From assembly GCA_019247775.1 (NCBI GenBank), contig JAFBAN010000018.1:1-48297 (forward strand): a DNA stretch of 48,297 nucleotides. The letters run 5' to 3'. Below, in pieces: positions 33,941 through 41,737 of the stretch. This stretch comes from Chitinophagaceae bacterium (GTDB lineage Bacteria; Bacteroidota; Bacteroidia; Chitinophagales; Chitinophagaceae). The first letter of the stretch is position 1. Each line of letters begins with the position of its first letter. Both the position numbers and the translations under genes were made by a program. The notes beneath the pieces are model-generated. The model was not told the origin of the DNA, did no database searches, and saw nothing but the letters and a program-made list of their open reading frames with translations.

Positions 33941-33956
33941 ATATAAAAGCATCACT

Positions 33957-34631
33957 ATGAGTAATGAGTTTTTATGCAGCTGGAGCGGGGGCAAAGACAG
34001 CTGCTTTGCGTTGATGAAAGCCGTACAGTCGGGCTCCACACCCAAAGTGCTGCTGAACGTGCTGAATGAGGAAGGGCGGATATCACGCAGTCATGGCATC
34101 CCTGCTGCCATCCTCGAAGCACAGGCGTCCAGTGCCGGCTTGCCGGTTCACCTGATCAGCAGCAGCTGGCAGGAATACGAGCGGCATTTTACGAACGCTT
34201 TGGCTGATCTGAAGGAAAGATTTTCATTGACACATGCGGTATTCGGAGATATCGACCTGCAGCCCCATCGCGACTGGGAAGAAAAGGTCTGTTCCAATGC
34301 CGGACTCAGTGCCCTGCTTCCTTTGTGGCAGCAGGACCGCAGACAACTGGTGATGGCGATGATCGGGAGTGGTATCGAAGCCATGATAGTGAGTTGTAAT
34401 ACGGTAATGGGTGAAAAATTCCTGGGCAGGCTGATCACCCCTGAACTTGTGCAGGAGCTGGAATCCCTTGGTGTGGATGCCTGCGGTGAGAATGGCGAAT
34501 TCCATACCCTTGTACTGAACTGCCCGCTGTTCAGCAAGCCCATTCAGACCCGGATCGACCGCACCATCCAACACGAGAACTATTGGTTCTGCGAACTGCG
34601 CCTGACAGATAATTTACCCGATCCAGGATAA
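33957..34631 (+). CDS. DUF71 PP-loop ATPase (diphthine-ammonia ligase-like)
   Basis: Protein of 224 residues with the PP-loop SWSGGKDSCFALMKA (ATP pyrophosphatase) at the N-terminus. The rest follows the Diphthami_syn_2 / MJ0570 family: RISRSHGIPAAILEAQA, TNALADLKERFSLTHAVFGDIDLQPHRDW and GVDACGENGEFHTLVLNCPLF. In eukaryotes and archaea relatives amidate diphthine; bacteria have no diphthamide, so the bacterial role is unknown. The start follows the inverted repeat; frames extending upstream would run through it. Confidence 0.88.
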   Translation: MSNEFLCSWSGGKDSCFALMKAVQSGSTPKVLLNVLNEEGRISRSHGIPAAILEAQASSAGLPVHLISSSWQEYERHFTNALADLKERFSLTHAVFGDIDLQPHRDWEEKVCSNAGLSALLPLWQQDRRQLVMAMIGSGIEAMIVSCNTVMGEKFLGRLITPELVQELESLGVDACGENGEFHTLVLNCPLFSKPIQTRIDRTIQHENYWFCELRLTDNLPDPG

Positions 34632-34653
34632 ACGAAAAATATCTCGCAAATAA

Positions 34654-34680
34654 AAAGCGGCCTGAAGCCGCTTTATGTTT
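34654..34680. terminator. Bidirectional hairpin terminator
   Basis: Eight-base perfect stem AAAGCGGC / GCCGCTTT (34654-34661 and 34667-34674) with 5-nt loop. T-rich sequence follows on both strands, serving the convergent DUF71 and DUF6580-like genes. Confidence 0.75.
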
Positions 34681-34692
34681 TCAATTTTTTTT

Positions 34693-34720
34693 CTCACGTC
34701 TGACGACTCACGTCTCACGC
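34693..34720. repeat. Heptamer array, ACGTCTC family, single arm
   Basis: Units ACGTCTG, ACGACTC, ACGTCTC and ACGCCAA run in 7-nt register. The stop codon of the minus-strand membrane protein (34715-34717) lies inside the array. No inverted partner. Confidence 0.6.
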
Positions 34721-35284
34721 CAACTGCTTCTTCGCAAACCAATTCCTGGCAAAATAATAAGAACCGAACAGGATCACTGAGAATACAACCGTTGCAAGCA
34801 GGCTGTTCCTGTAGAAAGGCAATGCATCCTGGTAAGTCAGCAGCAGGCCGTTAAACGTTTGGGGGCGATTCAGGCCGAATCCCCTGTTGCTGCTCCACAC
34901 CAGGAAATTGGATATGAGGAAATGCACGGTAGGCGCGGCCAGTACCGCTATGATCATATTGGCGACCTTTCCTTTTTTGATCATGAACCCGAAACAGGTG
35001 AGCCCTGCAAACAAAAGGTAGTTGATCCACTGCCCTTCATAAAAGCCGAAGATCGGGGTCAGCCCATAACTATACAGCACCTGGTACAACAGATCCGACA
35101 GGAACATGGACAGCAAAGGCAGGGCGAAAGCCCATTTTTTGTCGCGGACGAACAGTGAGCCGCTGAATATTCCCAGCGCCCATTGCGGTGCAAAGCCCCA
35201 GGGCCTGTTGGGCAGTATCCTGTATAATGCTGTGACCAGTACCATCAAAACAAGGGAGATAACCAGGGATCTGTTTATTTTCAT
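34715..35284 (-). CDS. Membrane protein, DUF6580-like
   Basis: Protein of about 189 residues with five or six helices (SLVISLVLMVLVTALYRILP, FALPLLSMFLSDLLYQVLYSYGL, WINYLLFAGLTCFGFMI, ANMIIAVLAAPTVHFLISNFLVW, SLLATVVFSVILFGSYYFA). The RILPNRPWGFAPQWALGIFSG start fits the DUF6580 family found in Bacteroidota, which resembles ECF transporter S subunits; this is from memory of the pattern. The ATG at 35284 is preferred to one 21 nt upstream. Its stop codon is within a heptamer array. Confidence 0.78.
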   Translation of the reverse strand: MKINRSLVISLVLMVLVTALYRILPNRPWGFAPQWALGIFSGSLFVRDKKWAFALPLLSMFLSDLLYQVLYSYGLTPIFGFYEGQWINYLLFAGLTCFGFMIKKGKVANMIIAVLAAPTVHFLISNFLVWSSNRGFGLNRPQTFNGLLLTYQDALPFYRNSLLATVVFSVILFGSYYFARNWFAKKQLA

Positions 35285-35334
35285 TTGATTCAGTTTCAGC
35301 AGCAAAAATACGCGTTATAGAGATTGGGACGGTG

Positions 35335-36567
35335 TCAATTTTCCCCAGCCTGTGAACTGGCTATGGGCGGTACAAAAGCCTTGAACAGGGTGCTATGTCC
35401 CGAGGCCTGGATCGTGTATTCGCCGCCGGCTAACACTGCCACGGCTTCGCCTCTTTTCAGTACCATGCTGTTGTTGATGACCGCGCCGCCTTCCGTTACC
35501 ACCAAGATCTCGAAGGATGCGGCCGTATTCGAATAGGCTGTACCGGACGTAAGCTCGATCCGCGCTATGCCGAAGTCCTTGACCGGGCATGGATACAATG
35601 TTTCTCCGGTTAGGCCGGGCACGCCCTGAAGGATACGCGGGGTTACGGGCTCGAAGGAGGTATGTTTGATCAGTTCAGGTACATCGATATGCTTCGGCGT
35701 GAGTCCGGCACGCAGCACATTATCGCTGTTCGCCATCAGTTCCACATCCTGCCCTTCAAGATAGGCATGCGGTACGCCGGCCCCCTGAAAAAGTGCTTCC
35801 CCCGGGTTCAGTTTCACAATATTGAACAGGTAGATGGAGAACACTGCCCGGTCTATTTCCTGCACCGGATTGCCGGACTGATAAAGTTTTGCCACCCACC
35901 AGCCGGGCATCTCTTTTGTCAGTAGGCCGTCGTTCCAGTTGCGGATCTCCCGCTTCACCAGGTCGCGCAGCAGGGCATTGATCTCCTGCTGTTCCATTTC
36001 CATCACCATCCCGTACAATGCTTTCAATCCTTCCCGTTTGTAATATGGCAGCAATACTTTGAATTCATAGATCGATGCCAGCGTTGCTTCTATTTCGGCT
36101 TTCTGTTTAAATCCATGTAAAAGCCAAAACTCGCTGAGGGCTACCAGCATCTCGGGTTTATGGTTCCGGTCTTTGTAGTTGCGGTGCGGGGCCGTGATGG
36201 GGATACCGGCTGCTTCTTCGCGTTCGAATCCTTTTTGCGCTTCCTCCCTGGAAGGATGCACCTGGATTGACAATATCTCCCGCACATCCTGTACTTTGAA
36301 CAGGTAAGGAAGTCCCGAAAAAAGCTCTGCAACTCCTGCTGAGAGCAGCACTGTGGGCTCATCGCGGATCAATCCATCCAGTGCCACGGGCTGGCCGGCC
36401 ACGATCAACTCAGACGGGGCCGATGGATGGGCGCCCATCCAGTATTCTGCAAAAGGGCGATGATCCGTATTGGCAATACCCAGGAATGATGGAAGGAAAT
36501 CATAGCCTCCCCATGCATAATGCAGGATTTTTCCCTGGAGCTTGTACAATTTTTCACTCAATTCCAT
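35335..36567 (-). CDS. manA: Mannose-6-phosphate isomerase, class I
   Basis: Zinc enzyme of 410 residues that interconverts mannose 6-phosphate and fructose 6-phosphate. Zinc ligands are visible: Gln102 and His104 (SIQVHPSR), Glu139 (HKPEM) and a His near 266 (GVPHAYLEG). The N-terminus KLQGKILHYAWGGYDFLP is typical. It feeds GDP-mannose and envelope sugar synthesis. TAGGTTTA upstream of the start is one mismatch from the -7 consensus. It is divergent from the YraN gene. Confidence 0.95.
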   Translation of the reverse strand: MELSEKLYKLQGKILHYAWGGYDFLPSFLGIANTDHRPFAEYWMGAHPSAPSELIVAGQPVALDGLIRDEPTVLLSAGVAELFSGLPYLFKVQDVREILSIQVHPSREEAQKGFEREEAAGIPITAPHRNYKDRNHKPEMLVALSEFWLLHGFKQKAEIEATLASIYEFKVLLPYYKREGLKALYGMVMEMEQQEINALLRDLVKREIRNWNDGLLTKEMPGWWVAKLYQSGNPVQEIDRAVFSIYLFNIVKLNPGEALFQGAGVPHAYLEGQDVELMANSDNVLRAGLTPKHIDVPELIKHTSFEPVTPRILQGVPGLTGETLYPCPVKDFGIARIELTSGTAYSNTAASFEILVVTEGGAVINNSMVLKRGEAVAVLAGGEYTIQASGHSTLFKAFVPPIASSQAGEN

Positions 36568-36657
36568 AAGTACTAATTACCCGTATAAACCTATAACGAC
36601 TAAATCGCGAATATCTTGTATCCCTCGCTACTTTTAACGCAATGTGAATGGCTTTAT

Positions 36658-37014
36658 ATGAATGATAACAAAACCACCGGGCAGCGGGGTGAGGAACTGG
36701 CCGCGGACTGGCTGCTGGGCAAAGGGTATCAGATACTGGCCCGCAACTGGCGGTTCAGGCACTGGGAAGTGGATATTATTGCCGCCAAAGGCCGGTGCCT
36801 GCATTTTATCGAGGTAAAGACCCGGGCCTCGCTCCGGTACGGAAGACCCGAAGAAAGCATCACCCGCGATAAAATGACCTGTCTGAAAAATATCGCGGAA
36901 GAATATCAGTACCAGCACCCCGAATGGCAGTATGTTCAGTTCGACGTGATCGCCATCACCATTACCGACGATCATTTACGCGAACTGTTTGTGATAGAGG
37001 ATGTGTATTTTTAA
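36658..37014 (+). CDS. YraN/UPF0102-family nuclease-like protein
   Basis: Protein of 118 residues, the normal family size. It begins NKTTGQRGEELAADWLLGKGYQILARNWR and carries the restriction-nuclease-like motif EVDIIAAKGRCLHFIEVKTR (Glu, Asp and E-x-K). Members are predicted DNA endonucleases related to Holliday-junction resolvases; the cellular role is unclear. The ATG at 36658 is chosen over a TTG at 36616. The stop codon TAA overlaps the first unit of an AATTAAT heptamer array. Confidence 0.9.
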   Translation: MNDNKTTGQRGEELAADWLLGKGYQILARNWRFRHWEVDIIAAKGRCLHFIEVKTRASLRYGRPEESITRDKMTCLKNIAEEYQYQHPEWQYVQFDVIAITITDDHLRELFVIEDVYF

Positions 37015-37047
37015 TTAGTAATTAAGAATTAATAATAAATAATTGGG
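37013..37047. repeat. AT-rich heptamer array, AATTAAT family
   Basis: Five exact-register heptamers: AATTAGT, AATTAAG, AATTAAT, AATAAAT, AATTGGG. The array begins in the stop codon of the YraN gene and ends 4 nt before the GNAT start at 37052. No inverted partner. Confidence 0.7.
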
Positions 37048-37051
37048 AAAC

Positions 37052-37483
37052 ATGGTACAGACTGCCGTTAACGCTTCTGATATCGGCAAATGCTGGAAGG
37101 TGATGCATGAGCTGAGGCCACATCTTGCGGAAGAAAATTTTGTAGCTACCGTTACGGAAATGATGCAGGAAGGTTACCAGCTCGCCTTCATTGAAGGGGA
37201 TAATGGCTATGCGGTGTCGGCCATCGGTTTCAGGTACCAGCAGTTCCTGTTCAACGGCAAACATTTCTATATCGACGATCTTTCTACTTTACCGGAAGCA
37301 AGAGGAAAAGGGTATGGCGGCCGGCTGATCGATCATGTATGCGCCCTGGCCAGACAGCGCGGCTTTGATGTGGTTACGCTCGACTCGGGCCATCAGCGTT
37401 TTGCCGCACACCGGCTTTACCTTAACAAGGGGTTCGTGATCGCCTCCCACCATTTCTCCAAAAAACTGGCGGAAGATTTTTAA
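37052..37483 (+). CDS. GNAT-family N-acetyltransferase
   Basis: Protein of 143 residues in the GNAT fold. The acetyl-CoA motif A is LPEARGKGYGGRLIDHVC, preceded by the IDDLST strand and followed by VVTLDSGHQRFAAHRLYLNKGFVIASHHF. The substrate is unknown. The ATG at 37052 is preferred to a TTG at 37043. The whole space from the preceding gene is a heptamer array. It is convergent with the YkgJ gene. Confidence 0.9.
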   Translation: MVQTAVNASDIGKCWKVMHELRPHLAEENFVATVTEMMQEGYQLAFIEGDNGYAVSAIGFRYQQFLFNGKHFYIDDLSTLPEARGKGYGGRLIDHVCALARQRGFDVVTLDSGHQRFAAHRLYLNKGFVIASHHFSKKLAEDF

Positions 37484-37489
37484 GCGCGG

Positions 37490-37990
37490 TTATTGTTTAC
37501 TGATCTCTATCATCCGTTCCACCATATTAAAAGTAGCCGGACAGAATTCGATATTTTGTTTGTGCACATGCATGTACTCGGTCATCTTCCGTTTTTTGAG
37601 GTAAGGGAAACCGGCGCAGTCTGCGGGCCTCACTTCGTAGATACTGCATTTATTATCGCGCATATCAAGGAACTGGCAGGGTTGTTTTTTATTGATCAGG
37701 TCCTTGCCCTCATCGTCAAGCACCAGCCATTTATTTTTGAATGCGGCCGGCGTCATCCCGAGATGCGCGGAGATGCGTACGATATCGCTTCGCTTGAAGG
37801 TTGGCGTCATACTTTTACAGCAGTTGCCGCAACTCAGGCAATCCATTCCCTTCCACACTTCCGTGTCTACGCGTGCAGCGATGTTGTCCAGGCCGCGCGG
37901 CGGATTTTTTTCCAGTCTGGTAAGATAACGCTGCAGGATCTTGCCACGAAGCCGCACCTGGTGTTTGAATGAACGAAGCGAAAAAGGCAT
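37490..37990 (-). CDS. YkgJ-family cysteine-cluster protein
   Basis: Protein of about 166 residues with conserved cysteines expected to bind zinc or an iron-sulfur cluster: CLSCGNCCKS in the middle, then CQFLDMRDNKCSIYEVRPADCAGFPYL and a C-terminal FCPATF. The start at MPFSLRSFKHQV (37990) fits; a Met ten codons upstream is possible. The cellular role of the family is unknown. It is divergent from xerD. Confidence 0.88.
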   Translation of the reverse strand: MPFSLRSFKHQVRLRGKILQRYLTRLEKNPPRGLDNIAARVDTEVWKGMDCLSCGNCCKSMTPTFKRSDIVRISAHLGMTPAAFKNKWLVLDDEGKDLINKKQPCQFLDMRDNKCSIYEVRPADCAGFPYLKKRKMTEYMHVHKQNIEFCPATFNMVERMIEISKQ

Positions 37991-38099
37991 AGAATCTGAT
38001 TGAGATCTGTTCGCCCGCAATATCGGTCAGGCCCCCATCAGTTCCAAAATTTAGTATACACATCGGCGCCAATCCAACCCCAAGTGCTAACTTGCTTCG

Positions 38100-38142
38100 A
38101 ACGCAGAACGCCAAACGCCAGACTCCAAAACTCCAGACGCTC
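38100..38142. repeat. Compound heptamer array upstream of xerD
   Basis: Units AACGCAG, AACGCCA, AACGCCA, GACTCCA, an 8-nt AAACTCCA and GACGCTC run up to the xerD ATG at 38143. Two unit families are fused. The minus strand of 5114-5194, before the DinB/YfiT start, has the same order (AACGCYR then ACTCCAR). Confidence 0.7.
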
Positions 38143-39045
38143 ATGTGGGACGCTTACAAAAAAGGATACAAAGCCTGGCTGCAACTGGAAAGATCGCTTA
38201 GCGATAATTCGGTTAACGCCTACCTGCGCGATGTGGACAAACTGACCGAATACCTGCAGGCCAGCGGATCGATGAAGACACCCGATCAACTGGAGCTGCG
38301 CGACCTGCAGCAATTCGTAAAATGGATCGGGGAATTGGGTATGACCGCCAATTCGCAGGCGCGGATCATTTCGGGCATCCGGAGTTTTTATAAATATTGT
38401 CTGGCAGAGCAGATCAGCAAAACAGATCCCTCTACCCTGCTCGAAGCCCCTCGCAGCCGCCGCAAGCTGCCCGATACCCTGAGCTTCGAAGAGATCGAGA
38501 ACATTATTGCGCAGATCGATCAGAGCACACCGGAGGGCGGGCGCAACAAAGCCATTCTCGAAACCATGTACAGCTGCGGCCTGCGTGTGAGTGAAGTGGT
38601 AAACCTTAAACTGTCCTGCCTGTATCTCGATGTAGGTTTTATCCGGGTAATCGGAAAAGGCGACAAAGAAAGACTGGTACCGATCGGAAGCGACGCGGTC
38701 AAATATATCCGCATCTACAAAGACGATATCCGCGTGCACCAACCGATCCAATATGGTTTCGAGGATATCCTGTTCCTGAATAACCGCGGCAAAAACCTGT
38801 CCAGGGTAATGATCTTTTATATCATTAAAGCCCTTGCCGCTAAAGCAGGCATCGCGAAGAATATTTCTCCCCACACTTTCCGTCATTCCTTCGCCACTCA
38901 CCTGGTAGAAGGCGGCGCCGACCTCCGTGCAGTTCAGGAAATGCTTGGCCACGAAAGCATCACCACCACGGAGATCTACACCCACCTGGACAGAGATTTT
39001 TTACGCGACACGCTGCAGCGATTCCATCCGGCGTTCAGGAGTTAG
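38143..39045 (+). CDS. xerD: Site-specific tyrosine recombinase XerD
   Basis: Protein of 300 residues, the usual XerD size. The N-terminal SAM-like DNA-binding half is residues 1-105. Catalytic residues: Arg148 (CGLRVSE), Lys172 (GKGDKER), His244 and Arg247 (HTFRHSFA), His270 (LGHESI) and Tyr279 (EIYTH). It acts with XerC at dif to resolve chromosome dimers. No att sites, transposase or cargo are near, so it is a housekeeping gene rather than an integrase. The leader is a heptamer array; the stop TAG lies at the tip of the next array. Confidence 0.94.
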   Translation: MWDAYKKGYKAWLQLERSLSDNSVNAYLRDVDKLTEYLQASGSMKTPDQLELRDLQQFVKWIGELGMTANSQARIISGIRSFYKYCLAEQISKTDPSTLLEAPRSRRKLPDTLSFEEIENIIAQIDQSTPEGGRNKAILETMYSCGLRVSEVVNLKLSCLYLDVGFIRVIGKGDKERLVPIGSDAVKYIRIYKDDIRVHQPIQYGFEDILFLNNRGKNLSRVMIFYIIKALAAKAGIAKNISPHTFRHSFATHLVEGGADLRAVQEMLGHESITTTEIYTHLDRDFLRDTLQRFHPAFRS

Positions 39046-39147
39046 TCTGGAGTTAGGAGTCTGGAGTCTGGAGTATTTTTTTGCGCAAAGATTCTCCAGG
39101 CACAAATCACTCCAAACTCCAGACTCCAGACTCCTAACTCCAGACTA
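39043..39147. repeat. Perfect 32-bp inverted heptamer array ending in both stop codons
   Basis: Left arm 39043-39074 (T plus AGTCTGG, AGTTAGG, AGTCTGG, AGTCTGG, AGT) is the exact reverse complement of 39116-39147. The loop is 41 nt, with one more heptamer at its right end (39109-39115). The outer TAG of each arm is the stop codon of the gene entering from that side (xerD and the vWA gene). Confidence 0.92.
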
Positions 39148-41091
39148 TTCCCTGTACGTCACTTCTCTCCCACTGATCTCCCCCGCTTTCCGCACCAGTT
39201 CAAGAAATTCTTTTCTATATCCCTCTCTGTCCTCCCCCACTGCATCGCGGGCAAGGACAGTTATGGAATTGAAACTCGCGTTGCCTTTGAATTCAGAATG
39301 ACGCAGCAGCATGCCGAATGCCGCCACTGCTGCAGAGAACCGGAAATTATCAGATAGCTGCTCTATTTTCTTAACCTGGCCTTTTAACGGGAACACAAGG
39401 AGGCTGCTTTGTTCGCTATCCGGTTGTTTGTACCGCAGTTTTACCTGCAGTATTTCGGTGGCTAATTTCTCCTGGCTGGTTGTAATAAATGTTAATGGCA
39501 TCTGGTACCGCAGGCTGTCCACTTCGCCGATCTCCGGCATGGGCGCGCCGGGGGGCACCAATTCGTACAGTGCAGTAACGGTATGGGCGCTTCCAAGATC
39601 GCCTGCATCTTTACGGTCGTTATTGAAATCTTCTTTGTTCAATAGCCTGTTCTCGTACCCAATCAACCGATAGGCCTTTACCCTGGCGGGATTGAACTCG
39701 ACCTGCAACTTCACATCTTTTGCGATCGTGAACAGGGTACCTCCGAATTCGCTGATCAATACTTTTTTTGCTTCGCTCAGCTGATCAATATAGGCATGAT
39801 TGCCATTGCCTTTATCCGCCAGCTTTTGCATCTTGGCATCCTGGTAATTTCCAGTACCGAAACCCAACACGGTAAGGAATACCCCGCTTTTCCTTTCTTC
39901 CTCTATCAGCCGTTCAAGCGCATCATCGCTTGACTGGCCCACATTAAAATCGCCATCCGTGCAAAGGATCACGCGGTTGTTTCCTTCCTTGATGAAATGT
40001 TCCCTGGCGGTTTTATAAGCAAGCTGTATGCCCTGACCGCCGGCTGTAGAACCACCTGCTTCCAGGTTGTCTATCGCCTCCTTGATCCTGGTTTTCTGAT
40101 CTCCGCTGGTGGGCGGAAGTACAAGTCCTGCGCTGCCCGCATAAACCACGAGGGATACCCGGTCTGATGGACGCAACTGGTCGACCAACAGCTTTAATGA
40201 TTGCTGCACCAATGGTAATTTGTCGGCAGTCATCATGCTGCCGCTCACATCCACCAAAAATGTAAGATTAGACGGTGGCAGGTCAGCTACATCGATCTTA
40301 CGTCCCTGCAGTCCGATCAGTACCAGCTGGTGTTGCGGATTCCAGGGGCAGGCCCCGAGTTCCATATGCGCGGCAAGCGGGCCTTTATTGACAGGCTGCG
40401 GATACTGGTAGCTGAAATAATTGATCATCTCTTCGATCCGGACAGCGCCATCCTGCGGCAGGATACCCTGTTTCAGCATCCTGCGCACGTTGCTGTATGA
40501 GGCAGCATCTACGTCTATCGAAAAAGTGGATAGCGGATGATCGGCAACTTTTGCGAATGCGTTTTCAGTGATGTGATCGTATCCTTCGCGGTCAAACATT
40601 TCTGCATCAGTCCGGATGCGCTGACCATCGGCAAAGCCTCCGATCCGCACACCGCCTACCCGGCCTACCGACATCTGCTGGATGCCGGCAGTCAGCGATT
40701 GGGGATTAACTTTACCATTGTCATATGTATAAACTCCGGTGACATCTTTTTTTCCCGGACTCCCATAACCGGTCACCACCACTTCAGATAGCGCTTTTTG
40801 CGATGATGCCAATTTTATCCGGTAAAAGTTGTCTCTGCCGACCTTGATCTCTTTTGTTTCGAACCCTAAAGCGCTAACCTGCAGCACAACATTTTTCTTA
40901 GGATCGATCGTCAACCGGAATTCACCATTTGCATGTGTGGTTGTACCTGCACGGGAGCCTTTTATAACTACGCTGGCGCCGGTTATGGGATACCCGTATT
41001 CATCAGATACCCTTCCGGAAATCGCACGTGTGGCCTGTCTGAAGCCTGTTGTCATTACCAACAGTAAAACGGCCGATAATACCTGTTTCAT
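39145..41091 (-). CDS. vWA/YfbK-type protein with carboxypeptidase-regulatory-like domain and TonB-box motif
   Basis: Exported protein of 648 residues. After a signal-like segment (1-18) a CarboxypepD_reg-like domain (about 24-95: ISGRVSDEYGYPITGASVVIKG) leads to LSEVVVTGYGS (102-111), the motif that ends this domain in SusC-type receptors. A remnant resembling a TonB plug follows (GKKDVTGVYTY to GRVGGVRIGG, 113-152). Then comes the YfbK layout: an N-terminal von Willebrand-associated region (185-250: STFSIDVDAASYSNVRRML), a vWA domain with intact metal site DVSGSM (281-286), and the DUF3520-like C-terminus. No beta barrel is present. It is divergent from the ECF sigma gene. Confidence 0.9.
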   Translation of the reverse strand: MKQVLSAVLLLVMTTGFRQATRAISGRVSDEYGYPITGASVVIKGSRAGTTTHANGEFRLTIDPKKNVVLQVSALGFETKEIKVGRDNFYRIKLASSQKALSEVVVTGYGSPGKKDVTGVYTYDNGKVNPQSLTAGIQQMSVGRVGGVRIGGFADGQRIRTDAEMFDREGYDHITENAFAKVADHPLSTFSIDVDAASYSNVRRMLKQGILPQDGAVRIEEMINYFSYQYPQPVNKGPLAAHMELGACPWNPQHQLVLIGLQGRKIDVADLPPSNLTFLVDVSGSMMTADKLPLVQQSLKLLVDQLRPSDRVSLVVYAGSAGLVLPPTSGDQKTRIKEAIDNLEAGGSTAGGQGIQLAYKTAREHFIKEGNNRVILCTDGDFNVGQSSDDALERLIEEERKSGVFLTVLGFGTGNYQDAKMQKLADKGNGNHAYIDQLSEAKKVLISEFGGTLFTIAKDVKLQVEFNPARVKAYRLIGYENRLLNKEDFNNDRKDAGDLGSAHTVTALYELVPPGAPMPEIGEVDSLRYQMPLTFITTSQEKLATEILQVKLRYKQPDSEQSSLLVFPLKGQVKKIEQLSDNFRFSAAVAAFGMLLRHSEFKGNASFNSITVLARDAVGEDREGYRKEFLELVRKAGEISGREVTYRE

Positions 41092-41167
41092 AATGATTGG
41101 TTTTGGAATGGATGCAGCCTGCGGACGGATTACACAGCATTGAATAAAAAATTTACCTTCATCGCCG

Positions 41168-41737
41168 ATGGTGCCGGTGTTACATATGGGGGAATCGGGT
41201 CCGGATACGGATGAAGAACTGCTGAAGCGATACCAGCAGACCGGCGATCAGCATACCCTGGCTGTACTCTACCTGCGTTATACCGATCTGGTATACGGTA
41301 CGGCGCTGAAATACCTGAAAGAACCCGAATCTGCAAAGGATACCGTTATGGTCATTTACCAGGAACTGGTGGAGAAATTACCCCGTCATAACATCGGCCA
41401 TTTCCGCCCCTGGCTGCATACAGTTGTTAAAAATCATTGCCTGATGCGGCTGCGGAAAGAAAAGAAGACCATCACTGTGGAATTTCAGCCGAATTTTATG
41501 CAATCAGAGGATTTCACTCATCTCGATGAAGTGCTGGACCGGGAAAAAGAATTGCAGAAACTGGAGGGATGTATCAAGGCCCTGCAGGAGCAGCAGCAGA
41601 CAACGATCCGCCTGTTCTACCTGGAAGGCAAATGTTATAACGAGATCATGGAACTGACGGGATTTGACTGGAACAAAGTGCGCAGCCTGGTGCAGAACGG
41701 CCGTCGTAACCTGAAAAACTGTATGGAAAAAAAGTGA
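41168..41737 (+). CDS. ECF-type RNA polymerase sigma factor
   Basis: Sigma-70 family protein of 189 residues (183 if translation starts at the ATG at 41186). Region 2 is read in ELLKRYQQTGDQHTLAVLYLRYTDLVYGTALKYLK with the WLHTVVKNHCLMRLRK end; region 4 in CIKALQEQQQTTIRLFYLEGKCYNEIMELTGFDWNKVRSLVQNGRRNLK. The spacing and short linker are those of ECF factors. The stop overlaps the GTG start of the next gene, a membrane anti-sigma-like protein, so the pair is translationally coupled. Confidence 0.9.
   Translation: MVPVLHMGESGPDTDEELLKRYQQTGDQHTLAVLYLRYTDLVYGTALKYLKEPESAKDTVMVIYQELVEKLPRHNIGHFRPWLHTVVKNHCLMRLRKEKKTITVEFQPNFMQSEDFTHLDEVLDREKELQKLEGCIKALQEQQQTTIRLFYLEGKCYNEIMELTGFDWNKVRSLVQNGRRNLKNCMEKK

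Noticed and set aside
38143-39045. Tyrosine recombinase as sign of an integrated mobile element
   Set aside because: Length, motifs and context are those of housekeeping XerD; no attachment repeats, tRNA target, transposase or cargo genes are near.
5114-39147. Tandem short repeats as CRISPR arrays
   Set aside because: Units are 7 nt with no unique spacers between them, and no cas gene is present.
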